A DNA stretch of 64,000 bases. Origin: UBA1672 sp050633505 (GTDB lineage Bacteria; Pseudomonadota; Alphaproteobacteria; Micavibrionales; Micavibrionaceae). Positions 52,369-61,661 of this stretch are shown here, piece by piece (position 1 is the first letter of the stretch; each line of letters starts with the position of its first letter). Both the position numbers and the translations under genes were made by a program. The DNA is taken from assembly GCA_050633505.1 (NCBI GenBank), contig JBOEGQ010000010.1, forward strand, positions 186,001 to 250,000. Direction: 5' to 3'. The notes beneath the pieces were generated by a model. The model was not told the origin of the DNA and ran no database searches. It saw only the letters and a list, made by a program, of their open reading frames with translations.

Positions 52369-54699
52369 ATGGATAAAGAAAAAGAAAAAGCAGCATTCAG
52401 AGAAAGCGCACTAAGATATCATCAACACCCTATTCCGGGTAAGATTGCTATTCAGGCGACAAAAGCAATGGCAACACAACGTGACCTTGCACTGGCTTAT
52501 TCCCCCGGTGTTGCTGCTCCGTGTGAAGAAATCGCAGCCGACCCGCTCACTGCATATGATTATACATCCAAAGGTAATACTGTTGCCGTTATATCAAACG
52601 GTACAGCGGTTCTTGGCCTTGGTAATCTTGGCGCATTAGCTTCCAAGCCAGTGATGGAAGGAAAGTCCGTTCTTTTCAAGAAATTCGCAAATATCGACTC
52701 CGTTGATGTTGAAATAGATGAAACAGATGTCGATAAACTTGTTGATATCATCGCATCACTAGAGCCGACTTATGGCGGTATTAACCTTGAAGACTTTAAA
52801 GCACCTGAGTGTTTTGAACTTGAACGCCGCTTAAAAGAAAAAATGAACATTCCTGTATTCCATGATGACCAACATGGTACGGCGATTATTGTTACGGCAG
52901 CATTCACTAACTGGATTCATCACTCTGGGCGGAATATCGAAGATATCCGCCTTGTTGCTTCCGGGGCTGGTGCATCTGCGATTGCATGTTTAAACCTTCT
53001 GGTACACGCGGGACTAAAACGTGAGAACATCATCGTTTGTGACCGTAATGGCGTTGTCTATGAAGGCCGTAAAGAAGGCATGGACCCACAAAAGGTTGCT
53101 TTCGCATCAAAAACAAACGCACGCACACTAGACGAAGCCATTGAGAACGCAGATGTCTTCCTTGGTCTGTCAGGTCCCGGCGCATTAAAGAAAGAAAATG
53201 TAGTCAAAATGGCAGATGCTCCATTAATTATGGCCTTGGCAAACCCAACACCTGAGATTATGCCGGAACTGGCATATGAAGCAAAACCTGATGCAATTGT
53301 TTGTACCGGACGTTCAGATTATCCAAATCAGGTGAATAACGTTTTATGTTTCCCATTCATTTTCCGTGGTGCATTGGATGTTGGTGCAACAGCAATTAAC
53401 GAAGACATGAAGCTTGCCTGTGTTAAGGCAATTGCAGAACTGGCCCGTAAAGAAGCCGCCGCGGAGGTGGCTAGCGTTTACGCAGGTGAAACACTGAACT
53501 TTGGTCCTGAATACCTTATTCCAAAGCCATTTGATCCGCGCCTTATTGTTGACCTTCCCGTAGCCGTCGCAAAAGCAGCGATGGAATCAGGTGTGGCAAC
53601 GCGCCCGATCGAAGATTTTGATGCCTATGAGCACAAGCTAAAGCAATACTTCTTCCGCTCTCAACTGATTATGCGTCCGATTTATTCACGCGCGAAGGAA
53701 GACCCAAAGCGTATTGTTTATTGTGAAGGTGAAGAAGAACGCATACTACAGGCAACGCAAATCGTATTGGATGAGAACCTGGGTAAACCTGTTCTAATCG
53801 GACGTGAATCCGTTGTTAAAGAACGTATCAGTCGCCTTGGTTTGCGTATGCAACCAGGTAAAGATTTTGAACTCACAGATCCACAAGACGATCCACGTTA
53901 TCGTAATTACTGGGAGACATACCATTCAATCATGGAACGTCGCGGTGTTACACCTGATGATGCGAAAACTGTTCTACGTACAAGTGCAACAGTGATTGGC
54001 GCGCTTATGGTCTACAAAGATGAAGCAGATGCCGTTATTTGCGGCACGCAAGGCCATTTCCACGATCACCTTGAACATGTTAAGGATATCATAGGTCTGA
54101 AGCCGGGTGTTGAAACCCCTGCTGCGTTAAGCACGCTTTTAATTGATAAGGGAACTTATTTCTTCTGTGATACTCAAATCAATTCAAACCCAACCATTGC
54201 CCAAATTTCGGAAATGACATTATTGGCAGCGGAAGAAGTACGTCGTTTTGGTATTAAGCCAAAAGTCGCCCTACTTTCTCACTCTAATTTTGGTACATTG
54301 GATTGTGAAACATCGAAGAAAATGCGCGCTGCATATGCAGATATTCGTCGTCGCGACCCTGAGTTAGAGATTGACGGTGAAATGCAGGCAGATACGGCAC
54401 TATCCGATACAATACGTGATCGTATTATGCCGAACTCACAATTAACCGGACAGGCAAATCTGTTCATCATGCCGAATGTTGAATCTGCAAATATTGCATT
54501 CAACATGGTTAAAACTTTCGCCGAAGGTGTAAGCATTGGCCCGGTTCTTTTGGGAGCATCACGTCCTGCGCATATTCTGACCCCTGCGGTCAGCACGCGT
54601 GGTATCGTGAACATCACTTCGCTTGCAACAGTTGGTGCACAAATATTTGAAGATTCAATGACGGATACAGTGACACACCGCCTGATCCAAAGTGCATAA
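52369..54699 (+). CDS. maeB: NADP-dependent malic enzyme with C-terminal phosphotransacetylase-like domain
   Basis: The 776-aa fusion converts malate to pyruvate plus CO2. The N-terminal malic enzyme part (residues 1-430) has ALAYSPGVAAPCEEI, PVFHDDQHGTAIIVTAAF, LVASGAGASAIACLNLL and LANPTPEIMPE. The C-terminal 330 residues are a phosphotransacetylase-like domain (RIVYCEGEEERILQATQI, NVESANIAFNMVKTF), regulatory in known MaeB enzymes. Length and domain order match MaeB. A weak GGGA site precedes ATG 52369. It stands alone after the tRNA gene. Confidence 0.96.
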   Translation: MDKEKEKAAFRESALRYHQHPIPGKIAIQATKAMATQRDLALAYSPGVAAPCEEIAADPLTAYDYTSKGNTVAVISNGTAVLGLGNLGALASKPVMEGKSVLFKKFANIDSVDVEIDETDVDKLVDIIASLEPTYGGINLEDFKAPECFELERRLKEKMNIPVFHDDQHGTAIIVTAAFTNWIHHSGRNIEDIRLVASGAGASAIACLNLLVHAGLKRENIIVCDRNGVVYEGRKEGMDPQKVAFASKTNARTLDEAIENADVFLGLSGPGALKKENVVKMADAPLIMALANPTPEIMPELAYEAKPDAIVCTGRSDYPNQVNNVLCFPFIFRGALDVGATAINEDMKLACVKAIAELARKEAAAEVASVYAGETLNFGPEYLIPKPFDPRLIVDLPVAVAKAAMESGVATRPIEDFDAYEHKLKQYFFRSQLIMRPIYSRAKEDPKRIVYCEGEEERILQATQIVLDENLGKPVLIGRESVVKERISRLGLRMQPGKDFELTDPQDDPRYRNYWETYHSIMERRGVTPDDAKTVLRTSATVIGALMVYKDEADAVICGTQGHFHDHLEHVKDIIGLKPGVETPAALSTLLIDKGTYFFCDTQINSNPTIAQISEMTLLAAEEVRRFGIKPKVALLSHSNFGTLDCETSKKMRAAYADIRRRDPELEIDGEMQADTALSDTIRDRIMPNSQLTGQANLFIMPNVESANIAFNMVKTFAEGVSIGPVLLGASRPAHILTPAVSTRGIVNITSLATVGAQIFEDSMTDTVTHRLIQSA

Positions 54700-54724
54700 A
54701 ATAAAAAATCCACGAACAGTGACT

Positions 54725-54772
54725 AGCATCCTTGATTAAGGATGCTTATACTGCCCTGCGTCTACCACGCAG
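54725..54772 (+). promoter_or_regulatory. Tandem hairpins between maeB and mgtE
   Basis: A perfect 9-bp stem (54725-54733 with 54738-54746) is followed by a 6-bp stem CTGCGT/ACGCAG (54756-54761 with 54767-54772). Neither has a T-tract. They could be a maeB mRNA 3' end or part of the mgtE leader. The space is too short for a known magnesium riboswitch. Confidence 0.35.
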
Positions 54773-54797
54773 CAGATATGACGTATAGTGGGTTTGT

Positions 54798-56204
54798 ATG
54801 GAGCAGCAAAAAAACAGCACAGAGCAGCCCTCCATTAGCAAGGTAAATGCTGATGACGTTGTCATGCACCTGCCTGATAAAGATATCCGGCGCATTGTTG
54901 ATTCTATACAGGCACAGGACACAAACCGTGTTCACAACGCCCTAAAAGAGTTAAGCGCCGTAGACACCGCAGAGCTTCTTTCCAAAATAAAAGAAGAAGA
55001 CCGTCAGGAGCTTCTCTCGATTTACGGTAAATCTCTTGAAGCCGAGGTATTTGCAGAGCTTGACCCCGAAATGGCGCGTATGTGCCTCTCCGCGATGAGT
55101 GCCCCTTACGTCGCCGAAATGATCACACAATTGGAAAGTGATGACGCACTGATCCTCATCGAAAATCTTGAAAATGATTTTCAACAAGAAATCATCAATA
55201 ACCTTTCCGCAAAAACCCGTGTCTTCCTTGAAGAAGGTCTTAGCTTTCCGGAAGATAGCGCCGGTCGAATGATGCGTAGAGAACTGGTCGCGATTCCGGA
55301 ATTCTGGACTGTCGGTAAAACAATCGATTACCTTAGAACCGCGGCAAAGAATCTTCCTGACGACTTCTTTGATATTTTTATCATTGATCCTGCACACCAC
55401 CTGACAGGGGAAATCCCGTTAAGCCGATTGGTTAGGGCAAACAGGTCTGAAAAAATCAGTAATCTGAGTCTAGAAGAAACCCACCCAATTCCCGCCACAA
55501 TGGATCAGGAACAAGCCGCACATCTTTTCCGCCGTGAAGATCTGGTATCTGCCCCCGTCGTAGATGATAGCGGCCGCTTAATCGGCATGATTACAGTTGA
55601 TGATATTGTTGATGTTATTGATGAAGAGGCAGAAGAAGACCTCTTACGCATGGCCGGTGTTGATCAGGATGATATTTACCGCGCCGTCCTCACAACAACA
55701 GGATTAAGGTTTCGCTGGCTGTTTTTCAATCTGTTCACTGCTATTCTCGCTTCTGTTGTGATTTCCTTTTTCGATGCAACAATCGAACAAATTGTTGCTC
55801 TGGCGGTGCTAATGCCAATTGTCGCATCCATGGGCGGTAATGCAGGAACGCAGGCCCTAACCGTAGCTGTACGGGCGATTGCCACACATGAATTAACCGA
55901 TATGAATACAGGCCGCATCATTTGGAAAGAAACATTGGTGGGGTTGATAAACGGTGTACTCTTCGCATTCTTAACCGGGATCATCGCAGCATTCTGGTTC
56001 CAAAACACCATTTTAGGTATCGTTATCGGTATGGCAATGATCATCAACCTTTTGGTTGCCGGGCTATTTGGAGCCGGTATCCCCCTCATTCTTCATAAGA
56101 TCGGAAGCGACCCGGCGGTCTCATCCACGGTTTTGTTAACAACCGTGACAGACGTTATTGGCTTTCTATCCTTCTTGGGGTTAGCGGCCCTATTCATGAT
56201 TTAA
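54798..56204 (+). CDS. mgtE: Magnesium transporter MgtE
   Basis: The Mg2+-gated magnesium channel has a cytoplasmic N domain (residues about 25-150) and a pair of CBS domains (residues about 155-275, PEDSAGRMMRRELVAIPE and LVSAPVVDDSGRLIGMITVDDIVDVI). A five-helix pore follows, with the conserved MPIVASMGGNAGTQALTVAVRAIA and LVAGLFGAGIPLILHKIGSDPA. The length of 468 aa is normal. ATG 54798 has no good ribosome-binding site. It follows maeB by 98 bases that hold two hairpins. Confidence 0.96.
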   Translation: MEQQKNSTEQPSISKVNADDVVMHLPDKDIRRIVDSIQAQDTNRVHNALKELSAVDTAELLSKIKEEDRQELLSIYGKSLEAEVFAELDPEMARMCLSAMSAPYVAEMITQLESDDALILIENLENDFQQEIINNLSAKTRVFLEEGLSFPEDSAGRMMRRELVAIPEFWTVGKTIDYLRTAAKNLPDDFFDIFIIDPAHHLTGEIPLSRLVRANRSEKISNLSLEETHPIPATMDQEQAAHLFRREDLVSAPVVDDSGRLIGMITVDDIVDVIDEEAEEDLLRMAGVDQDDIYRAVLTTTGLRFRWLFFNLFTAILASVVISFFDATIEQIVALAVLMPIVASMGGNAGTQALTVAVRAIATHELTDMNTGRIIWKETLVGLINGVLFAFLTGIIAAFWFQNTILGIVIGMAMIINLLVAGLFGAGIPLILHKIGSDPAVSSTVLLTTVTDVIGFLSFLGLAALFMI

Positions 56205-56306
56205 TCCCGAAAAAACATCATCAATAAGGCGCCCTGAATTTGTGTTCTGTGTAGAAATGAAATATAAACAGATCCTGATATAAACAAGGGTATGGAAAAT
56301 TAAGTA

Positions 56307-56840
56307 ATGTCAGCAGCCAAACTTGAACGGCCAAATATAGAACACAAGCAAAGCTATATAGAAGCCCTAAAAGAATTTCAAAATGAAGGACGTTATACTT
56401 TCCTTGATATACAAGAAATCGAAGACAATTTCGAAGATTTCGTCCGTAAACTTAATGAAGGAAAGAAAAACCTTCATAAGCCTTATGAAGATTGGATTGA
56501 GCCCGTCCCCGAAACAGTTCTGTGGCTGGTTAAAGAAAATGAATTTATCGGTACACTAAACATCCGCCACCGCCTCAATTGGCACCTCGAAAAATGGGGG
56601 GGGCATTTGAACTTCATTATACGACCATCCATGCGCGGCAAAGGGTTTGGTAAAAAACTTCTTCAAAAAGCCATTCCATTTATCTCTTATCTTGGAATTG
56701 ATCGTGCCCTTATAACGATTGATCCTAAAGACGTATCCGGAAACAAAATTATACAATTTTGCGGGGCGGAGTTTGAAGACACCCTGCCTGCAACAGATAA
56801 ATTCCCGGAACGTAATCGCTACTGGCTTGACTGCACCTGA
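56307..56840 (+). CDS. GNAT-family N-acetyltransferase
   Basis: The 177-aa acetyltransferase has the acetyl-CoA-binding motif A IRPSMRGKGFGKKLLQKAIPF (residues about 109-129) after the beta strand HLNFI, and the C-terminal NKIIQFCGAEFEDTLP and RYWLDC strands typical of GNAT proteins close to the YjaB/YafP type. The substrate cannot be told from sequence. It lies 20 bases before the PBP gene on the same strand. Confidence 0.9.
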   Translation: MSAAKLERPNIEHKQSYIEALKEFQNEGRYTFLDIQEIEDNFEDFVRKLNEGKKNLHKPYEDWIEPVPETVLWLVKENEFIGTLNIRHRLNWHLEKWGGHLNFIIRPSMRGKGFGKKLLQKAIPFISYLGIDRALITIDPKDVSGNKIIQFCGAEFEDTLPATDKFPERNRYWLDCT

Positions 56841-56860
56841 TAAACGGTCATTATAATTCC

Positions 56861-58831
56861 ATGGCAAAGGCACCCAAAAAGAAAAACAGCTCTCCCAAAA
56901 AGAAAGCAAAACAAACAGTCAAAAGAAAAAAACCTTTATTTTGGCGCGCCACAAAATGGCTTATGGTTTTAGGCCTTTGGGGTGGGATATTTCTGGCTGG
57001 CGTATTACTTTGGTATGCGAAAGATCTACCGAGCATCACACAAACAGCAACATTTGAACGCCGTTCACTGATTGTCGTGAAGGCCCAAAATGGTGAAACG
57101 CTTGCCAGATATGGGGAAAGCAAGGGAGAAAACCTCAAGGCAAGCAACCTGCCTGAACATTTGGTCAATGCTGTTTTAGCCACAGAAGACAGGCGCTTTT
57201 ATTCTCACTTCGGCATAGACCCTCTGGGTATTACCAGAGCAATGGTTACCAATGTCATGAAACGGCGCTTTGCCCAAGGCGGTTCAACAATTACGCAACA
57301 GCTTGCCAAGAATCTGTTCCTAACTCATCAACGTAAACTTACACGCAAAATCCAAGAGGCCATGCTTGCCATATGGCTAGAACAAAAACTCACAAAGAAT
57401 GAAATCTTAAGTGCCTATATGAACCGCGTATATCTCGGTTCTGGTACATACGGGTTTAACGCCGCGGCAAAACTGTATTTCGGCAAGGAAGCCAAAAATG
57501 TAACCTTGCATGAGGCCGCGATACTAGCCGGTCTTCTGAAGGCTCCATCACGGTATTCCCCGCATAACAGTCTAAAAAAGGCAAAGGAACGTGCACAAGT
57601 CGTACTTAGCGCCATGGTCGATGCAGGCTATATCACGGAAGATGACCTAACAGATGAGAACATGCGCATATCTCTGCCCAATCACCGTAATCAAGCCATC
57701 AAAAGCACACGGTATTTTACAGATTGGGTTTTGGACGGGTTGGATGATTTAATTGGTCGACCGGATATGGACTTAACGATCGAAACAACACTGGATGCAC
57801 CACTGCAAAGCCATGCACACAATGTATTGGTCAAAGCAATAGATCAAGCCGATGAAATGAAATTTGTCTCTCAAGGTGCTGTTTTAATGATGGCTCCTGA
57901 TGGTGCGGTATTAAGCATGGTCGGCGGATATGACTACGGTCAGAGTCAGTTTAACAGAACCACTCTGGCACGCCGCGCACCGGGAAGTGCTTTTAAACCT
58001 TTTATCTACCTTTCTGCCATTGAACAAGGGTGGGACGATGATGATACGATCCTGGATGCCCCAATAACGGAAGGATCATACAGGCCTAAAAACTTCGCTG
58101 ATAAATACTATGGCAAGACAACGTTAGAACATGCGCTTTCAAAATCCATGAACACGGCCACAATACGCCTTGCGAATGAAGTCGGCATGTCATCCATTTT
58201 AAAAACGACAAAAAAACTTGGCATTATATCAAAACTGGAAAGAGATCTGAGTTTAACACTCGGAAGCTCTGGTGTATCCATGTTGGAAATGGGAACCGCA
58301 TATGCCGTATTATCGAATGGCGGGCATCGTATTTTTCCCTATGCCATCACCCGTATCACAAGCGGAGAAGGACGTATCTTGTACGAGCGTAAAGCCCCTG
58401 CTCGCTATCAATCCTTATTCCGTGGAGAAGACATCCGTACCATCTCATCCATGATGGAAAATGTTATAACCGAAGGTACCGGAAAACGTGCAAGACTCCC
58501 TTTTCCTGTATCCGGTAAAACCGGCACGTCACAAGATAGCCGCGATGCATGGTTCGCAGGATACAGCGACAAAATCGTTTCTGTTGTCTGGTTAGGTAAT
58601 GATGATAACAGCCCAATGCGCCGTGTCACAGGTGGCAACATCCCAGCAGAAATCTGGCGTGATGTGATGTTATTTGGAAATAAAAGACATGGAACAACAA
58701 ATATACCAAAAACACATTCAGATAATAAAAAAGGCGGTTTTTCGGCTTTACTCGGACGCCTGATGTCTTCAGACGACACCCCGCCAAAGCCTCCAAGGAA
58801 AAGAAATGACTATTCCAACCTGAATGATTAA
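56861..58831 (+). CDS. Class A penicillin-binding protein (bifunctional peptidoglycan synthase, PBP1A family)
   Basis: A Lys-rich cytoplasmic tail (first 27 residues) and one membrane helix (WLMVLGLWGGIFLAGVLLWYA) anchor the protein. The glycosyltransferase domain has catalytic E109 in ATEDRRFYSHFGID and GGSTITQQLAKNLFL. The transpeptidase domain carries S376-x-x-K (PGSAFKPF), the SMN triad and K553-T-G (GKTGTSQDSRDAW). The length of 656 aa is on the short side for PBP1A, closer to the compact class A proteins of alphaproteobacteria. A Lys/Pro-rich tail ends the protein. Confidence 0.94.
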   Translation: MAKAPKKKNSSPKKKAKQTVKRKKPLFWRATKWLMVLGLWGGIFLAGVLLWYAKDLPSITQTATFERRSLIVVKAQNGETLARYGESKGENLKASNLPEHLVNAVLATEDRRFYSHFGIDPLGITRAMVTNVMKRRFAQGGSTITQQLAKNLFLTHQRKLTRKIQEAMLAIWLEQKLTKNEILSAYMNRVYLGSGTYGFNAAAKLYFGKEAKNVTLHEAAILAGLLKAPSRYSPHNSLKKAKERAQVVLSAMVDAGYITEDDLTDENMRISLPNHRNQAIKSTRYFTDWVLDGLDDLIGRPDMDLTIETTLDAPLQSHAHNVLVKAIDQADEMKFVSQGAVLMMAPDGAVLSMVGGYDYGQSQFNRTTLARRAPGSAFKPFIYLSAIEQGWDDDDTILDAPITEGSYRPKNFADKYYGKTTLEHALSKSMNTATIRLANEVGMSSILKTTKKLGIISKLERDLSLTLGSSGVSMLEMGTAYAVLSNGGHRIFPYAITRITSGEGRILYERKAPARYQSLFRGEDIRTISSMMENVITEGTGKRARLPFPVSGKTGTSQDSRDAWFAGYSDKIVSVVWLGNDDNSPMRRVTGGNIPAEIWRDVMLFGNKRHGTTNIPKTHSDNKKGGFSALLGRLMSSDDTPPKPPRKRNDYSNLND

Positions 58832-59254
58832 CTATATCGTCTCCAGAACATCTTCTTGCACAATTGCATGTACATGACGGAATAATGGCAGACGATCTTG
58901 TCCAACATTCTCAAACCATACATCACGCAATTCAACCATTGCAGAGCTTGGTGCGCCGATATCCCATCCACATCGCATCATGGAACGATCAATAAAATCC
59001 AGAAACTCCAAAGGGAACGAAAGTCTGGGAGCACGCAATCCCATTTCAACAAGCTCTTTAGACACATGAGCATCACTAATATGCAGACGATCTGCTGTAG
59101 ATTGAATGGCAGATAATATTTTAATCTCAGGACGACTGACGGGAACTCTGCGTATATGCCCCATAAAGCACAAATACAATTCTTTTTGCACCGGGCACGC
59201 TTTTTCCAAATCGATATGAGGTAATGTCATCTGGTGTGGGTCGTTGTATATCAT
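58832..59254 (-). CDS. Hypothetical protein, 140 aa
   Basis: The start has one of the best ribosome-binding sites in the window, AAGGAGG five bases before ATG 59254. The soluble protein contains PEIKILSAIQSTADRLHISDAHVSKELVEMG, which looks like a helix-turn-helix, and an Asp/Glu-rich C-terminal third. Cys occurs at three places. I do not recognise a family. Its stop abuts the end of the convergent PBP gene. Confidence 0.8.
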   Translation of the reverse strand: MIYNDPHQMTLPHIDLEKACPVQKELYLCFMGHIRRVPVSRPEIKILSAIQSTADRLHISDAHVSKELVEMGLRAPRLSFPLEFLDFIDRSMMRCGWDIGAPSSAMVELRDVWFENVGQDRLPLFRHVHAIVQEDVLETI

Positions 59255-59374
59255 GATGGCCTCCTTTTGCTCTACACTTCAAGCATGAAAGCCAATGTTT
59301 AACGGAAGCTTAATAAAGCGATTTAAAGAGGATAAAACGGCAACCCCTGTGGATAGAACGGAACAAAAATCAAC

Positions 59375-59812
59375 TTAAATCATTGATATCCCTTGCCTTG
59401 CAAGTTCATCTGCCCTTTCATTCTCGGGATGCCCTGCATGCCCCTTTACCCAGATGAATTCTATTTTATGCTGAGATACAAGCGAATCAATCTCCTGCCA
59501 AAGATCTTGGTTTTTCACCGGTTTCTTAGATGCCGTTTTCCAGCCGCGGGCTTTCCACCCCTCAAGCCATTCAGTGATGCCCTGCATGACATATTTGCTA
59601 TCGGTATAAAGCTTAACATCTGATGTTTTTTTTAAAATCTTTAGGGCCTCAATCACCGCCATCATTTCCATACGGTTATTCGTCGTATCAGCCTCACCAC
59701 CATTAATTTCTTTTTCATGCTTACCAGAGCGCAACAAGGCACCCCACCCGCCCGGGCCGGGGTTACCACTACACGCACCATCAGTATAAATTTCAATTAT
59801 GTTCGATGACAT
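59375..59812 (-). CDS. rnhA: Ribonuclease HI
   Basis: The enzyme degrades the RNA strand of RNA-DNA hybrids. The four catalytic acidic residues are present: Asp in YTDGACSGNPGPGGWG, Glu in NNRMEMMAVIEAL, Asp in YTDSKYVMQGI and Asp in ERADELARQG. ATG 59812 gives the standard MSSNIIEIYTDG start, 145 aa. A TTG further upstream in frame would overlap the P-loop gene. It follows that gene on the same strand. Confidence 0.96.
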   Translation of the reverse strand: MSSNIIEIYTDGACSGNPGPGGWGALLRSGKHEKEINGGEADTTNNRMEMMAVIEALKILKKTSDVKLYTDSKYVMQGITEWLEGWKARGWKTASKKPVKNQDLWQEIDSLVSQHKIEFIWVKGHAGHPENERADELARQGISMI

Positions 59813-59825
59813 AGATAAGTATCCC

Positions 59826-60575
59826 TTAAAGGTATTGAGCAATAATTTTTATAAACTCGTCTGAAGATGATAAATCACGAAATTCTGTTGCAGGAACAGT
59901 GACACCATACAGATCTGCCAGACGCTGATATTTTGGTTTTCGCGCCTCAAACAACAATGGAAACACCCAACGGGAAAAATCATCCGGCATCACATCGGAG
60001 ACAGAATCCAAATTCTGTTCATTTAGAAACGTTTGAACTTTTTCTTGCAAAAAAGCCGGTGGGAAGAAAAGAGGCTTCGGATAATCTTGCGCTCTTTGTA
60101 AAACTTCTTTTTCTGTTTCTTCATCTGTTTTCAGATAAACAAACAATGTTTTTTCACCAATTTGGCGAAGCAATTCATCGTCTCCAATCTCACATAAGCT
60201 TCCGGTTGAATCATGCACAAAATGGCCTTGAGTTCCTTCAACCACGCTCTGCATCGCTTGTAATGCCAGAACTTCTGCATCGTAATAGGCCTTTTGTCTT
60301 GTCTTAAACAAATCCATGTCAAAGCCATCTTTCTCAGGTGACCCCAGTTTACCAAGAAATGTCGATAAAGCGCCGATATCCTCTGTGCTTAAGCTTTGTA
60401 CATCCGTTAGCTCATCCTTTAAAAACTTGGCCCCAATCTCATAATCGCACGAGTAATTCTCCCACCCCCATGCCTGTAATTGGCATGAGATATGTGTTTT
60501 TCCTGCACCGGACATACCGATTAACGTCACTGCCTTTCGGGAAGAGTTCAAAAATTCTTGCGCGGTTATTTTCAT
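59826..60575 (-). CDS. P-loop ATPase/kinase-like protein between ispH and rnhA
   Basis: The 249-residue protein starts MKITAQEFLNSSRKAVTLIG and carries a Walker A motif GMSGAGKTH (residues 19-27), followed by CDYEIGAKFL, reminiscent of shikimate kinase. The C-terminal part has charged helices and the end RLADLYGVTVPATEFRDL. In many alphaproteobacteria the ispH-rnhA gap holds homoserine kinase thrB. This is not that protein. The substrate is unknown. It overlaps the ispH stop by one base, so it is co-translated with ispH. Confidence 0.78.
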   Translation of the reverse strand: MKITAQEFLNSSRKAVTLIGMSGAGKTHISCQLQAWGWENYSCDYEIGAKFLKDELTDVQSLSTEDIGALSTFLGKLGSPEKDGFDMDLFKTRQKAYYDAEVLALQAMQSVVEGTQGHFVHDSTGSLCEIGDDELLRQIGEKTLFVYLKTDEETEKEVLQRAQDYPKPLFFPPAFLQEKVQTFLNEQNLDSVSDVMPDDFSRWVFPLLFEARKPKYQRLADLYGVTVPATEFRDLSSSDEFIKIIAQYL

Positions 60576-61528
60576 TATGATGCCATGTTTAATATTTTAG
60601 GAACTTTGAAATTGACGTTTTCTTGCGTGATTGGAACCTCCTCCAAGGTAACATTATAATATTCCCTTGCTTTTTCAATCACTTCATCAACCAAGATCTC
60701 CGGCGCAGATGCTCCCGCACTAAGACCGAGGGTTTTAACATCCCCCATCCATTGCCAATCAATATCGCCAACGCGCTGTACCAGCATGGATTTCGGACAA
60801 CCGTTAAGCGCCGCCACTTCAACCAAACGATTGGAGTTAGAAGAATTCGGAGCCCCCAAAACCATCACGGCATCACTTAACGGCGCAATCGCCTTCATCG
60901 CCGCCTGCCGATTAGTTGTCGCATAACAGATATCCTCTTTACGCGGGCCTTTGATATTTGGAAACCTTGCCTGTAAAGCCTCAACAATAGACGCCGTATC
61001 ATCAACCGATAGCGTGGTTTGTGTGCAATACGCAATTGCGTTCGGATCATCGACCTCCAACGTATCCACATCATCTACCGTCTCAACAAGAATCACGGCC
61101 CCTTTCGGTAGCTGCCCCATGGTTCCTATCACTTCAGGATGTCCGGCATGGCCAATCAATATAATCTGATCACCCGTTTTATAGTGACGCTCTGCCTCTC
61201 TATGAACCTTACTTACCAACGGGCATGTCGCATCAATATAAAACATCTCTCTGGCTTCGGCGGCCTGTGGAACGGATTTGGCAACCCCATGCGCAGAAAA
61301 AATCACTGGCTGGCCATCATTCGGAATTTCATCCAACTCCTCAACAAACACGGCCCCTTTATCACGTAGAGAATCAACTACAAACTTGTTATGGACGATT
61401 TCATGACGAACGTAGACAGGCGCCCCATACTTCTCAAGGGCAAGCTCTACAATCTGTATTGCACGGTCAACTCCTGCACAAAAACCACGAGGCGCCGCCA
61501 GAAGAATTTTAAGATCACGTTTTATCAT
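60575..61528 (-). CDS. ispH: 4-hydroxy-3-methylbut-2-enyl diphosphate reductase
   Basis: IspH (LytB) is the last enzyme of the MEP isoprenoid pathway, using a 4Fe-4S cluster. Cluster ligands are C17 in APRGFCAGVDRAI, the Cys in DATCPLVSKVH and the Cys in DICYATTNRQ. The HGVAKSVPQAAE, GHAGHPEVIGTMGQ and GAPNSSNSNRLVE motifs are intact. The length of 317 aa is normal. With ispA at the right-hand edge, it makes isoprenoid synthesis a minor theme of this end of the window. Confidence 0.97.
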   Translation of the reverse strand: MIKRDLKILLAAPRGFCAGVDRAIQIVELALEKYGAPVYVRHEIVHNKFVVDSLRDKGAVFVEELDEIPNDGQPVIFSAHGVAKSVPQAAEAREMFYIDATCPLVSKVHREAERHYKTGDQIILIGHAGHPEVIGTMGQLPKGAVILVETVDDVDTLEVDDPNAIAYCTQTTLSVDDTASIVEALQARFPNIKGPRKEDICYATTNRQAAMKAIAPLSDAVMVLGAPNSSNSNRLVEVAALNGCPKSMLVQRVGDIDWQWMGDVKTLGLSAGASAPEILVDEVIEKAREYYNVTLEEVPITQENVNFKVPKILNMAS

Positions 61529-61661
61529 GACCCAACTTATAAGGAATTATTTCTAAATAATCCATACCCTTCTACCTCCACACCCTTGCACAAAGCGTGT
61601 TTGTTGCGTAATCTCGTATATAAGAATTCTCTATTAAAAAAAATCAAGATTAATAAACAAT

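Noticed and set aside
54700..54797. M-box riboswitch before mgtE
   Set aside because: The gap is under 100 bases and none of the conserved long-range structure is recognisable.
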